Source of the DNA: JAHIYG01 sp041306075
GTDB taxonomy: Archaea; Altiarchaeota; Altiarchaeia; IMC4; SCGC-AAA252-I15
Reading direction: 5' to 3'
Length of the DNA: 5,520 nucleotides
Assembly (NCBI GenBank): GCA_041306075.1
Contig: JBFYKH010000031.1
Span: 1-5,520 of the forward strand
The stretch's first letter is position 1, and each line of letters begins with the position of its first letter. The notes under the pieces were generated by a model that was given only the letters and a program-made list of their open reading frames with translations, did not search any database and was not told the origin of the DNA. Below are positions 1-5,520 of the stretch, in pieces. The position numbers and the translations under genes are program-made.

Positions 1-1
1 G

Positions 2-154
2 AGCGTCCGCGGGATAGGCCGGGTAAGGGCGAGGAAACTGTACGCCGCAGGCGTGAAGACCGTCCTCCAACTGAAGGCGACGCCCAGGAGCGAACTGGCA
101 GCGCTCATCGGCGAGAAGACGGCCGAGAAGGTGAAGAGGGAACTGGAATTATAG
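2..154 (+). CDS. hel308: Hel308-like DNA helicase, C-terminal fragment (5' end outside window)
   Basis: Only the last 50 codons are present, ending at TAG 152-154; the frame is open to the window start. The peptide begins with a helix-hairpin-helix-like segment reading GIGRVRARKLYAAGV. It is followed by a second helical pair (ELAALIGEKTAEKVKREL). The GxGRVRARKLYxAG signature followed by a short IG..xAEKV helix is what I know from the C-terminal domain of archaeal Hel308, a Ski2-like superfamily 2 helicase. Hel308 unwinds lagging strands at stalled forks, and this terminal domain grips single-stranded DNA. The helicase motifs would lie upstream and cannot be seen, so another protein with a C-terminal helix-hairpin-helix remains possible. 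The gene ends 30 bases before the next start codon, and the A/T-rich box between them suggests the next gene has its own promoter. Confidence 0.72.
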   Translation, partial: SVRGIGRVRARKLYAAGVKTVLQLKATPRSELAALIGEKTAEKVKRELEL

Positions 155-163
155 GTTAAATTA
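155..163 (+). promoter_or_regulatory. Candidate archaeal TATA box for the 430-residue REC protein gene
   Basis: GTTAAATTA sits directly after the stop codon of the helicase gene and stands out as A/T-rich against GC-rich surroundings. Its last base is 22 bases upstream of the ATG at 185. With the usual archaeal spacing of about 25 bases from TATA box to transcription start, the mRNA would begin at or very near the start codon. This fits a leaderless transcript, and no Shine-Dalgarno sequence is visible before the ATG. The call rests on position and composition only. Confidence 0.45.
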
Positions 164-184
164 GATGCCTTCCAGTCGTCTAAC

Positions 185-1477
185 ATGGCTGTGAAGAGGA
201 AGAAGGCTGCGAGCGGCGGCGATGAAATCCCTGAGCCGATGGAGGCCGCAAGGAAGCCTTTTGACAGTGAAGACATAAGAAATAGAGTCCTCAGGGGCGA
301 GACGAGGATGGGGACTTACCTCAAACCCCTTGTAGCGAAGTTGATGGAACTGCCGCCCGAGAGGCTGACCGAATCCGCCGAAACCTTCGGCCCCCTTTAC
401 AGCTTCTTCAGGGGGAATACGCTGAAGGAACCCCTACGGGAGTTCACGCGGGAGGACGTCCTATTCCTGGTGACGGACCCGATAGGCAACCTGATAAGGC
501 GCCCGCTTTTGCACAAGAACTTCGGCAGGCTCCTGGACGCCGACCTGAAGGCAAAGAGCCCCGAAGACAAGCGGGTGAAGGAGATGTTCATCGGGATGTA
601 CGACAAGACCGGTTGGTCGAGGTTCATCGGAGAAAAAAAGAAGTACGATGAGGTCAAGGCCGCATATCCCGACCATGACATATTCATCGACTTCACCGGA
701 TTCGTGAAGAGGCTCCAAACGGAGGTTGAGAGGTCCGCGGAGAAGTCCCCGGCGAGGGCGTTCCAGATTTGGCTCAACGCCTGGGAGATAGGAAGGAGAT
801 ACAACGACATAGGCGACGTAGTGGATGCCGACATAAACCGGGAGACGGAGTACGCCAGGGCCTCGGGTAGGAAATCCAGGTTCTTCACCGACGGCAGACA
901 CGCCTTCAACCAGTTCCAGGACATCTACGCGTTCGAGGGGCCGGTCAAGAAGATGCTGGGTTCTGGGGGGCGGCACCTGCCGCCGCTAGTCCGCGAGGCC
1001 ACGCTGCTTCTTGTCGAGGACAGCATACCCCAGAGGTACCTGATGGATGCGCTCCAGCTCTCTAATGGGCTCAAACCGTACAGGCCGAACCATATCCTCA
1101 GGTCCACGAACTGGCAGGAGGACAACTTCGAGGGCAAAGGGGCGTATGCGAGCGCCGAGAGGGCCCTTGAGGTCGTCTACGGGAACGCGAAGCTGGGCAC
1201 GGCCCCGCCGGACGTCATCCTCTCGGACATCGAGCTTCTCGGGAGGATGAACGGCCTCGAGCTCGTGGAGGAGATATACAGGAGGGAGAAGGCGGCCGGC
1301 AGGAAGCCGATGATAATGCTGATATACTCGAGCAACCCACTGCCCTACCGCGAGAAGGCCGACGAGCTGAAGAGGAGGGGCGTGATAGCGGGCTCGATAA
1401 GGAAGGACGAACCGGACCTCGCCGAACGGATAATAGAGGCCGTCAACGAGGAACTGAAAAGGTCGGGGGGCCCGTAG
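185..1477 (+). CDS. Response-regulator-like protein: unrecognised N-terminal region plus C-terminal REC domain
   Basis: The protein has 430 residues. Residues about 272-425 read as a receiver domain. Strand 1 is LLLVEDS with acidic E278/D279, strand 3 is DVILSDIEL with phosphoacceptor D348 followed by MNGLELVEEI, strand 4 is MIMLIYSSN with S382 in the Thr/Ser position, and K407 (IRKDE) is the conserved lysine. All residues needed for phosphorylation by a histidine kinase are therefore present. The spacing D279 to D348 is 69 residues against about 44 in CheY, so roughly 25 extra residues lie between helix 1 and strand 3 (about 295-325). Residues 1-265 are charged, mostly helical-looking and unfamiliar; I see no signal peptide, membrane segment or known kinase or DNA-binding motif. 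A REC at the C-terminus is opposite to classical response regulators. ATG 185 fits the upstream A/T box. The next gene also encodes a REC protein, which suggests shared signalling. The REC call is firm; the role is unknown. Confidence 0.85.
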   Translation: MAVKRKKAASGGDEIPEPMEAARKPFDSEDIRNRVLRGETRMGTYLKPLVAKLMELPPERLTESAETFGPLYSFFRGNTLKEPLREFTREDVLFLVTDPIGNLIRRPLLHKNFGRLLDADLKAKSPEDKRVKEMFIGMYDKTGWSRFIGEKKKYDEVKAAYPDHDIFIDFTGFVKRLQTEVERSAEKSPARAFQIWLNAWEIGRRYNDIGDVVDADINRETEYARASGRKSRFFTDGRHAFNQFQDIYAFEGPVKKMLGSGGRHLPPLVREATLLLVEDSIPQRYLMDALQLSNGLKPYRPNHILRSTNWQEDNFEGKGAYASAERALEVVYGNAKLGTAPPDVILSDIELLGRMNGLELVEEIYRREKAAGRKPMIMLIYSSNPLPYREKADELKRRGVIAGSIRKDEPDLAERIIEAVNEELKRSGGP

Positions 1478-1486
1478 GCGGGGCCC
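1468..1486 (+). other. GC-rich hairpin at the end of the 430-residue REC protein gene
   Basis: Two copies of the self-complementary hexamer GGGCCC (1468-1473 and 1481-1486) can pair as a 6-bp stem with a 7-base loop that contains the TAG stop codon. A run of five T follows 20 bases later (1507-1511). The stem could slow polymerase or protect the mRNA 3' end. Archaeal termination depends mainly on T tracts rather than hairpins, so this is only a weak terminator candidate, and in GC-rich DNA such a stem can arise by chance. Confidence 0.3.
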
Positions 1487-1506
1487 GCATCCTCCGGCGA
1501 ACGCAC

Positions 1507-1512
1507 TTTTTA
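1507..1512 (+). promoter_or_regulatory. Candidate TATA box (TTTTTA) for the 658-residue REC protein gene
   Basis: TTTTTA lies in the 61-base gap between the two REC genes, its last base 27 bases before the ATG at 1539. Runs of five or more T on this strand appear only here and at 3526-3531 in the window, both in intergenic gaps just before a gene. The distance fits an archaeal TATA element giving a leaderless or nearly leaderless mRNA. The same T run may also end the upstream transcript. It implies that the two REC genes can be transcribed separately although they are adjacent. Confidence 0.5.
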
Positions 1513-1538
1513 CCGCGTCATTCCGAGTTCCTTATGCT

Positions 1539-3515
1539 ATGGCCGTCGTCACAAGGAGGCTTGAGGCCGCACACGAGCTTGAGGCTCCGCTCGACATCGA
1601 CTCGCCGAAGGCCGTGAAGGCCGGGTTGACGGCCGACAGGCTCAGGGACTTCCATGATAAGCGGAGGGTGCTCGTCGTCGACGACAACAGGAGGGCCGCC
1701 GAGAGGCTTGGCCGCGACCTCGGTGAGCTCTACGGGAAGGCGGACGTGGAGACCGACCCGTATGCTGCGCTCGCAAGGATTGAGGAGGCCGTCGCGGACG
1801 GCAGACCCTACGACGCCGTCGTCCTCGACCTCTACATGCCGGGGTTGAGCGGCGTCGAATTGATGAAGAGGCTAGCGGGGAAGAACGTCAACATCGTCGT
1901 CAACACGGCGTCGATGATGTCGCCGGCGGTCGCGGACCTGAAGGTGCAGTTGGACGGCTACCAGACGAGGGGGGCGAAGGCCCTGCTCGACGACTATGAG
2001 GCGAGGAAGGGGGAGCTCAAGCAGCCGGTGGTGCCGATACTCACCCACTTCAAGTTCGACGGCCTCGGAGGCCTCGTCGACAAGATTGACACGGTCATGC
2101 TGATAGCGTCCGGGGGCGGGCGCGACGACAGGGGGTTCCTGGAGTCGTACGACCCGCTCATCGTGGAGCCGACGTACACCGCGGAGGCCGCCCACAGGGT
2201 GGCGGAGGAGGCGGGCAACATCGTCGCGGACGTCGGGGGGGCCATCGAGTACCTGAAGAAGGAGGGCGGTCTCGCGGACACACCGTGGTGGAGGCGCGAG
2301 GGCGGGATAATAGACGGGGCCCTCGGCGAGCTGAGGAAGGTCAGGTTCAACAACACTCTCGCTGAGACGCCGGAACTGACCGGGAAGAGGCTCCACGACA
2401 TACTGTTCCACATACAGAGGCTCGACGGGCCGGCGGAGAGCGAGTTGACGGAGAAAAACTTCGGCGCCCTCGCAGGCAACCCGATGGTCAGGGACAGGCT
2501 GACGGCGTGGGCAAGGACGCTGAAGGAATGCAGGGAGGTCGTGAGGGGCGTCAGGGAGGGGTTCGAGCAGTATCACCGTGGGGAGTTCAACCCTGCAGAT
2601 TACGTCAGGGGGAAGTACGGGGACACGATAGGCTCCGTCTTCGTCGCCGGCGACGAGAAGGAGCTGAATGGCCTGTCGGTCCCGGACGCCGGCCGGTTCG
2701 TGAGGGGGCTCATAGACGACGTCATCGCGGTCCACAAGGCGAGGGGCGAAAGACACGAGGGCTCCTTCGCGTCCGCCGGAGCCGCCTACATCTCGGAGGA
2801 GCATAGGAGGCACGAGGAGCCCCCCGAGAGGAGGAGGCTCGACGCCATAAAGGCGGGCGGCGTCTTCAAGGTCTACTTCTCCGATGAGGACCCCGCCCCC
2901 TTCGAGAGGGACTTCGAGCGGCTCCTGCCGGCCTTCGCGGAATTGGAGAGGAAGGGCCTGGGGATATGGAGGGCCTCGGGGGGCACTGGGAGGAAATACT
3001 TCGACCTGTTGATCAAGACGTCCGAGAAGAGCATCGACTGGGAGGCTGAGGCCGCCGAGAAAAAGAGGAAGAAGCCGGACGGCACGTACCACATCGTGGA
3101 CGGCTCCTACGAATTGAAGGTTCATGAGGAGCTCGGGGAGCGGAAGGATATTGTCGCGCTGGACCGGCTGCCGACGGAGAAGGGTGGCAACAGGCCCATG
3201 GTGTACGCCTGGGGCGGAGTGACGATTTACGCCGCCGGCACCGAGCACCTGAACGCCGCCGGGAAGGTGGCCACGTATATAGCGCACAAGCTGAGGGAGA
3301 GGGGAGAGAAGCCGGACGTGTGGGAGACGAGATACGGGGCCGAGCGGGTCTACAGGGACGGGGTGAGGCTTAGGACGATATACGGTGAGTTCCACATGGA
3401 CTGCCCTGAAGACAGCGAGAAGGGGAGGATGGCGATATCGGCCCTCACACAGCTTGGCGTCGAGAGGGGGGACATAGACTACGACCCGCATTCGGCCGGT
3501 GGCAGGCTCCTCTGA
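1539..3515 (+). CDS. Large response-regulator-like protein: N-terminal REC domain plus long unrecognised region
   Basis: The protein has 658 residues. After a 40-residue leader, a receiver domain begins with RRVLVVDDN (acidic D48/D49). It continues through YDAVVLDLYMPG (phosphoacceptor D97, P101-G102) and NIVVNTAS (T123). The conserved lysine is probably K172 in ILTHFKFDG. T123 to K172 is 49 residues against about 22 in CheY, so about 27 residues (roughly 135-162, rich in charge) seem inserted around helix 4. Residues 190-440 look mainly helical; 441-620 look mixed alpha/beta (GVFKVYFSDEDP, YFDLLIKTS, VTIYAAGTEHL). I recognise no kinase, ATPase, nuclease or DNA-binding motif, no signal peptide and no membrane span, so it is probably cytoplasmic. 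The start codon follows a TTTTTA box; an ATG at 1534 is out of frame. The upstream neighbour is another REC protein. Phosphorylation at D97 is likely from the motif; the output is unknown. Confidence 0.85.
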   Translation: MAVVTRRLEAAHELEAPLDIDSPKAVKAGLTADRLRDFHDKRRVLVVDDNRRAAERLGRDLGELYGKADVETDPYAALARIEEAVADGRPYDAVVLDLYMPGLSGVELMKRLAGKNVNIVVNTASMMSPAVADLKVQLDGYQTRGAKALLDDYEARKGELKQPVVPILTHFKFDGLGGLVDKIDTVMLIASGGGRDDRGFLESYDPLIVEPTYTAEAAHRVAEEAGNIVADVGGAIEYLKKEGGLADTPWWRREGGIIDGALGELRKVRFNNTLAETPELTGKRLHDILFHIQRLDGPAESELTEKNFGALAGNPMVRDRLTAWARTLKECREVVRGVREGFEQYHRGEFNPADYVRGKYGDTIGSVFVAGDEKELNGLSVPDAGRFVRGLIDDVIAVHKARGERHEGSFASAGAAYISEEHRRHEEPPERRRLDAIKAGGVFKVYFSDEDPAPFERDFERLLPAFAELERKGLGIWRASGGTGRKYFDLLIKTSEKSIDWEAEAAEKKRKKPDGTYHIVDGSYELKVHEELGERKDIVALDRLPTEKGGNRPMVYAWGGVTIYAAGTEHLNAAGKVATYIAHKLRERGEKPDVWETRYGAERVYRDGVRLRTIYGEFHMDCPEDSEKGRMAISALTQLGVERGDIDYDPHSAGGRLL

Positions 3516-3525
3516 GCGGCCGGAG

Positions 3526-3533
3526 TTTTTTAA
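3526..3533 (+). promoter_or_regulatory. TTTTTTAA element: likely promoter of the sugar operon, possibly also terminator of the REC gene
   Basis: TTTTTTAA begins 11 bases after the TGA stop of the 658-residue REC gene and ends 31 bases before the ATG at 3564. As a TATA box it would start an mRNA with a leader of only a few bases. As a T tract right after a stop codon it is also what archaeal RNA polymerase uses to terminate. The hexamer CGGCCG at 3493-3498 can pair with its copy at 3517-3522 just ahead of the T run, giving a possible stem. One element may thus serve both functions in a 48-base gap. Confidence 0.5.
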
Positions 3534-3563
3534 CGGCCAACTCCATCCATATACTGACTTAGG

Positions 3564-4757
3564 ATGAAGGCCAAGGGCGGCGTGAAGCCGTACGATGTAG
3601 TCATCGTTGGGGGGCTCGGCCATGTCGGCCTGCCCCTGGGCATAGTCTTCGCGGAGTCGGGGCTCAGGGTACTCCTAGAGGACGTCGACAAGGAGAAGAA
3701 GGCACTCGTAGAGAAGGGCGTGCTCCCGTTCATAGAATACGGCGCAGAGCCGATGCTCAGGAGGGTGCTTAAGGACGGCAGCCTGAAGGTGACGCTCGAC
3801 CCCGCGGACGTCTCGAAGGCCCGTTTCGTAGTCATCGCCGTCGGCACGCCGGTCGACGAGTACCTGAACCCGAAGACCAGGCAGTTCCTGGACTTCTTCA
3901 AGGGCCTCCTCAGGCACCTCGACAAAAGCCAGACAATAGTCGTCAGGAGCACGGTGTACCCGCACACCTGCGCCCAGATGCTGAAGGCCGCCGGCAAAGG
4001 CTGGAGGATAGCGTACTGCCCGGAGAGGATAGTCCAGGGGTACGCCGCCAGGGAGCTGAGGCAGCTGCCGCAGATAGTCGCCGGCATGAGCCGGGAGGCA
4101 CAGGACGATGCGGCGGAGCTGTTCGGCAGGATTTCCCCGAAGGTGCTGAGGGCGGACATCGGGGAGGCGGAGCTCGTGAAGCTGTACTCCAACGCCTGGA
4201 GGTACATACAGTTCGCGGTAGCCAACCAGTTCCACATGATAGCCAGGGACTTCGGAGTCGACTACGACAGGGTGAGGGCGCTGATGAGGGAGGGCTACGA
4301 GCGGGCCGCCGACGTGCCGGGAGCCGGCTTCGCGGCGGGGCCATGCCTCCTCAAGGACACCATGCAGCTGTCCGCCTTCAGCGGCAACAGGTTCATGCTC
4401 GGCCACGCGGCGATGATGATAAACGAGGGGCTGCCGAACTACATAGTCGAGGACCTCCGCGGCAGGCACGACCTCTCCAGGACGAAGGTCGGCATACTCG
4501 GGATGGCCTTCAAGGCCGACATCGACGACATAAGGGACTCCCTCAGCTACAAGCTCGGGAAGATACTCAGGTTCCACGGCGCCGACGTCTACTACTCCGA
4601 CGAGTACGCGAAGGACCCGACGTTCGTCAAGAAGGAGAAGCTGGTGAGGGAGTGCCAGGTCATAATCGTGGCCGTCCCCCACAAGGCGTACAGGGGGCTG
4701 AAGATGCCCCGGGGGAAGGAGGTCGTCGACCTCTGGAAGGTCACGGGGGCCGGCTGA
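3564..4757 (+). CDS. Nucleotide-sugar 6-dehydrogenase (UDP-glucose/UDP-ManNAc dehydrogenase family, WecC-like)
   Basis: This 397-residue enzyme should oxidise the C6 hydroxyl of a UDP-sugar to a carboxylate in two NAD+-dependent steps. It has an N-terminal Rossmann fold with GGLGHVGLP (16-24), then GTPVDE (94-99), STV (129-131) and CPERIVQG (152-159). The central dimerisation helix reads ELVKLYSNAW with K206 and N210. The nucleophile is C261 in GPCLLKDT, followed by D265. The C-terminal UDP-binding domain has MAFKADIDDIRDS (314-326). All catalytic positions of the family are present and the length is normal. CPER followed by ELRQLPQIV resembles the WecC/UDP-HexNAc dehydrogenase branch more than UDP-glucose dehydrogenase, but motifs alone do not settle the substrate. 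The GGLGHVG loop replaces the commoner GLGYVG. The next start codon is one base past the stop, and the acyltransferase and aminotransferase downstream favour an N-acylated amino sugar or uronate as the pathway product. Confidence 0.93.
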   Translation: MKAKGGVKPYDVVIVGGLGHVGLPLGIVFAESGLRVLLEDVDKEKKALVEKGVLPFIEYGAEPMLRRVLKDGSLKVTLDPADVSKARFVVIAVGTPVDEYLNPKTRQFLDFFKGLLRHLDKSQTIVVRSTVYPHTCAQMLKAAGKGWRIAYCPERIVQGYAARELRQLPQIVAGMSREAQDDAAELFGRISPKVLRADIGEAELVKLYSNAWRYIQFAVANQFHMIARDFGVDYDRVRALMREGYERAADVPGAGFAAGPCLLKDTMQLSAFSGNRFMLGHAAMMINEGLPNYIVEDLRGRHDLSRTKVGILGMAFKADIDDIRDSLSYKLGKILRFHGADVYYSDEYAKDPTFVKKEKLVRECQVIIVAVPHKAYRGLKMPRGKEVVDLWKVTGAG

Positions 4758-4758
4758 G

Positions 4759-5289
4759 ATGAAACATATCGTCTCAAAGAGCTCGAGGGTCAGGTACCCG
4801 GAGCACTTCCGGGTCGGCGAATACTCGGTCGTCGACGACTACTCCTACTTCTCGACGAGGGTGGAGGTCGGCAGGTTCTCGCACATCGCCTCGTGCTGCA
4901 CCGTCGCCGGTGGAAGGGACATGACGTTCAGGCTCGGAGACTACTCGAGCGTCTCGTCCGGGGCGAGGATATTCTGCAGGAGCAACGACTTCGCCAACGA
5001 CCTCGTAGTCCTCCTACCCGCGGGAGTGGACATAGGCGACAAGCCGATTGCCGGGGATGTCAGCATAGGGGACATGTGCGGCGTCGGCGCGAACACTGTG
5101 ATTATGCCGGGCAACACGATACCTGACGGGACGGTCGTCGGGGCAGTGAGCTTCGTCCCCGCGGGATACAGGTTCAAGCCGTGGAAGGTCTACGGAGGCT
5201 CCCCCATACGGCCCCTGGGGAGGAGGAACAAGGCGAGGGTGCTCAGGCAGGCGAAGGAGCTTGAGAGGCTGCTTGCCCCGGGGAAGTGA
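4759..5289 (+). CDS. Left-handed beta-helix (hexapeptide-repeat) acyltransferase, probably sugar N- or O-acetyltransferase
   Basis: The protein has 176 residues and imperfect hexapeptide turns throughout. Examples are VGEYSVVDDYSYFS (19-32), VEVGRFSHIAS (35-45), FRLGDYSSVSSGARIF (57-72), VSIGDMCGVGANTVIMPG (101-118) and TIPDGTVVGAVSFV (120-133). It ends with the family's usual YGGSPIRPLGRR (145-156) and a short C-terminal helix. Such proteins are trimeric and transfer an acyl group, usually acetyl from acetyl-CoA, to a sugar amine or hydroxyl. The GDYSSVSSGARIF...NDF segment resembles acyltransferases found beside DegT-type aminotransferases in glycan clusters. H42 (in FSHIAS) is a candidate catalytic base, though I cannot align it with certainty. 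The gene starts one base after the dehydrogenase stop (TGAGATG), with no good Shine-Dalgarno sequence, so translational coupling is likely. The aminotransferase follows after 4 bases, suggesting it acylates the amine that enzyme makes. Acceptor and acyl donor are inferred. Confidence 0.88.
   Translation: MKHIVSKSSRVRYPEHFRVGEYSVVDDYSYFSTRVEVGRFSHIASCCTVAGGRDMTFRLGDYSSVSSGARIFCRSNDFANDLVVLLPAGVDIGDKPIAGDVSIGDMCGVGANTVIMPGNTIPDGTVVGAVSFVPAGYRFKPWKVYGGSPIRPLGRRNKARVLRQAKELERLLAPGK
5282..5289 (+). promoter_or_regulatory. Shine-Dalgarno-like site for the aminotransferase gene
   Basis: GGAAGTGA matches the archaeal consensus GGAGGTGA at 7 of 8 positions and lies 4 bases before the ATG at 5294. It overlaps the TGA stop codon of the acyltransferase gene, so ribosomes ending there could reinitiate. 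It supports ATG 5294 as the start. The promoter-proximal genes in this window lack such a site. Confidence 0.5.
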
Positions 5290-5293
5290 CTGC

Positions 5294-5520
5294 ATGAAAC
5301 GCAAGAGCGTCGGCTGGTGGCGGCCGAAGATGGGCGCCCTGGAAATCAGGCTCCTGAGGCGGGTCCTGGAGGGCAACTTCCCGAACGAGGGCGAGTACGC
5401 AGCCCGCTTCGAGGAGAAGATAGAGAGGCTCACCGGGGCGAAGCACGCGGTCGCGGTCACGTCCGGGACGGCCGGGATATTCCTCGCGTTGAAGGCGCTC
5501 GGCGTCGGAAGCGGCGATGA
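5294..5520 (+). CDS. DegT/DnrJ/EryC1/StrS-family sugar aminotransferase, N-terminal fragment (3' end outside window)
   Basis: Seventy-five codons are present, open to the window end. The fragment shows the family's usual opening. PKMGALEIRLLRRVLEGNF (11-29) matches the P..g..E...v..vl.sg pattern. ARFEEKIERLTGAKHAVAV (37-55) follows, then TSGTAGIFLALKALGVGSGD (56-75), the first part of the PLP-phosphate-binding region that normally precedes a GDEV motif. The lysine that binds PLP lies well downstream and cannot be checked. These enzymes transfer an amino group, usually from glutamate, to a keto nucleotide sugar (as in WbpE, PglE or ArnB). With the dehydrogenase and acyltransferase just upstream (4-base gap, Shine-Dalgarno site overlapping the previous stop), it probably makes the amine that is then acylated. 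The keto-sugar substrate and carbon position (C3 or C4) are not determinable here. Confidence 0.9.
   Translation, partial: MKRKSVGWWRPKMGALEIRLLRRVLEGNFPNEGEYAARFEEKIERLTGAKHAVAVTSGTAGIFLALKALGVGSGD

Noticed and set aside
165..184. ATG at 165 as an alternative start before the first REC gene
   Set aside because: It is out of frame with the REC protein and lies directly after the candidate TATA box, too close to be transcribed from it.
632..640. Run of A residues that could suggest a slippery site or frameshift
   Set aside because: The reading frame continues intact through it as a lysine cluster (EKKKY) and the downstream REC domain is in the same frame.
1872..3623. 583-codon open frame on the - strand opposite the 658-residue REC gene
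   Set aside because: It is rich in Pro, Leu, Arg and Val with no recognisable motif, and lies almost wholly opposite a gene with a clear REC domain. Long antisense frames are expected in GC-rich genes.
3675..4682. 335-codon open frame on the - strand opposite the sugar dehydrogenase
   Set aside because: The + strand carries the full catalytic motif set of the dehydrogenase family; the antisense product has low-complexity composition and no motif.
4343..4762. 139-codon + strand frame overlapping the end of the dehydrogenase gene
   Set aside because: It is a frame-shifted reading of the dehydrogenase C-terminal domain, rich in Arg, Gly and Gln, with no independent signal or promoter.
5317..5520. 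67-codon + strand frame within the aminotransferase gene start
   Set aside because: The overlapping frame from 5294 gives a clear DegT-family sequence; this one is a low-complexity shadow.
1..5520. CRISPR array, tRNA or insertion sequence
   Set aside because: No regularly spaced repeats, tRNA-like cloverleaf sequence or transposase motif was seen; nearly all bases are in convincing genes.

Overview
This window is a GC-rich stretch of what is most likely an archaeal chromosome. Three things support this. The open 5' end carries the last 50 codons of a Hel308-type DNA repair helicase, a family centred on archaea. AGG for arginine and ATA for isoleucine are used heavily. The first genes of the transcription units are preceded by short A/T-rich boxes (TTAAATTA, TTTTTA, TTTTTTAA) about 22-38 bases before the start codon, as in archaeal TATA/TFB promoters with leaderless or short-leader mRNAs. 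The sequence alone does not fix the lineage. All genes are on the + strand and intergenic gaps are short; no stretch over 300 bases lacks a gene. I found no tRNA, rRNA, CRISPR array, insertion sequence or long repeat.

Layout: (1) bases 2-154, 3' end of a hel308-like gene. (2) Bases 185-1477, a 430-residue protein with an unrecognised N-terminal region of about 265 residues and a C-terminal response-regulator receiver (REC) domain. (3) Bases 1539-3515, a 658-residue protein with an N-terminal REC domain and about 470 residues of unrecognised sequence. (4) Bases 3564-4757, a nucleotide-sugar 6-dehydrogenase of the UDP-glucose/UDP-ManNAc dehydrogenase family. (5) Bases 4759-5289, a left-handed beta-helix (hexapeptide) acyltransferase. 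(6) Bases 5294-5520, the start of a DegT/DnrJ/EryC1/StrS PLP aminotransferase, cut by the window edge.

Genes 4-6 lie 1 and 4 bases apart and form the start of a sugar-modification operon. Together they suggest synthesis of an amino/N-acylated, probably uronic-acid nucleotide sugar for a surface glycan or protein glycosylation.

The most unusual part is the adjacent pair of large REC proteins (genes 2 and 3). Each has a recognisable phosphoacceptor site, each REC carries an apparent insertion of roughly 25 residues at a different place, and each is joined to long sequence I cannot assign. No histidine kinase or known DNA-binding output is visible. The pair is the best candidate here for an undescribed signalling module, but a functional link between the two is inference from adjacency and shared domain type only.
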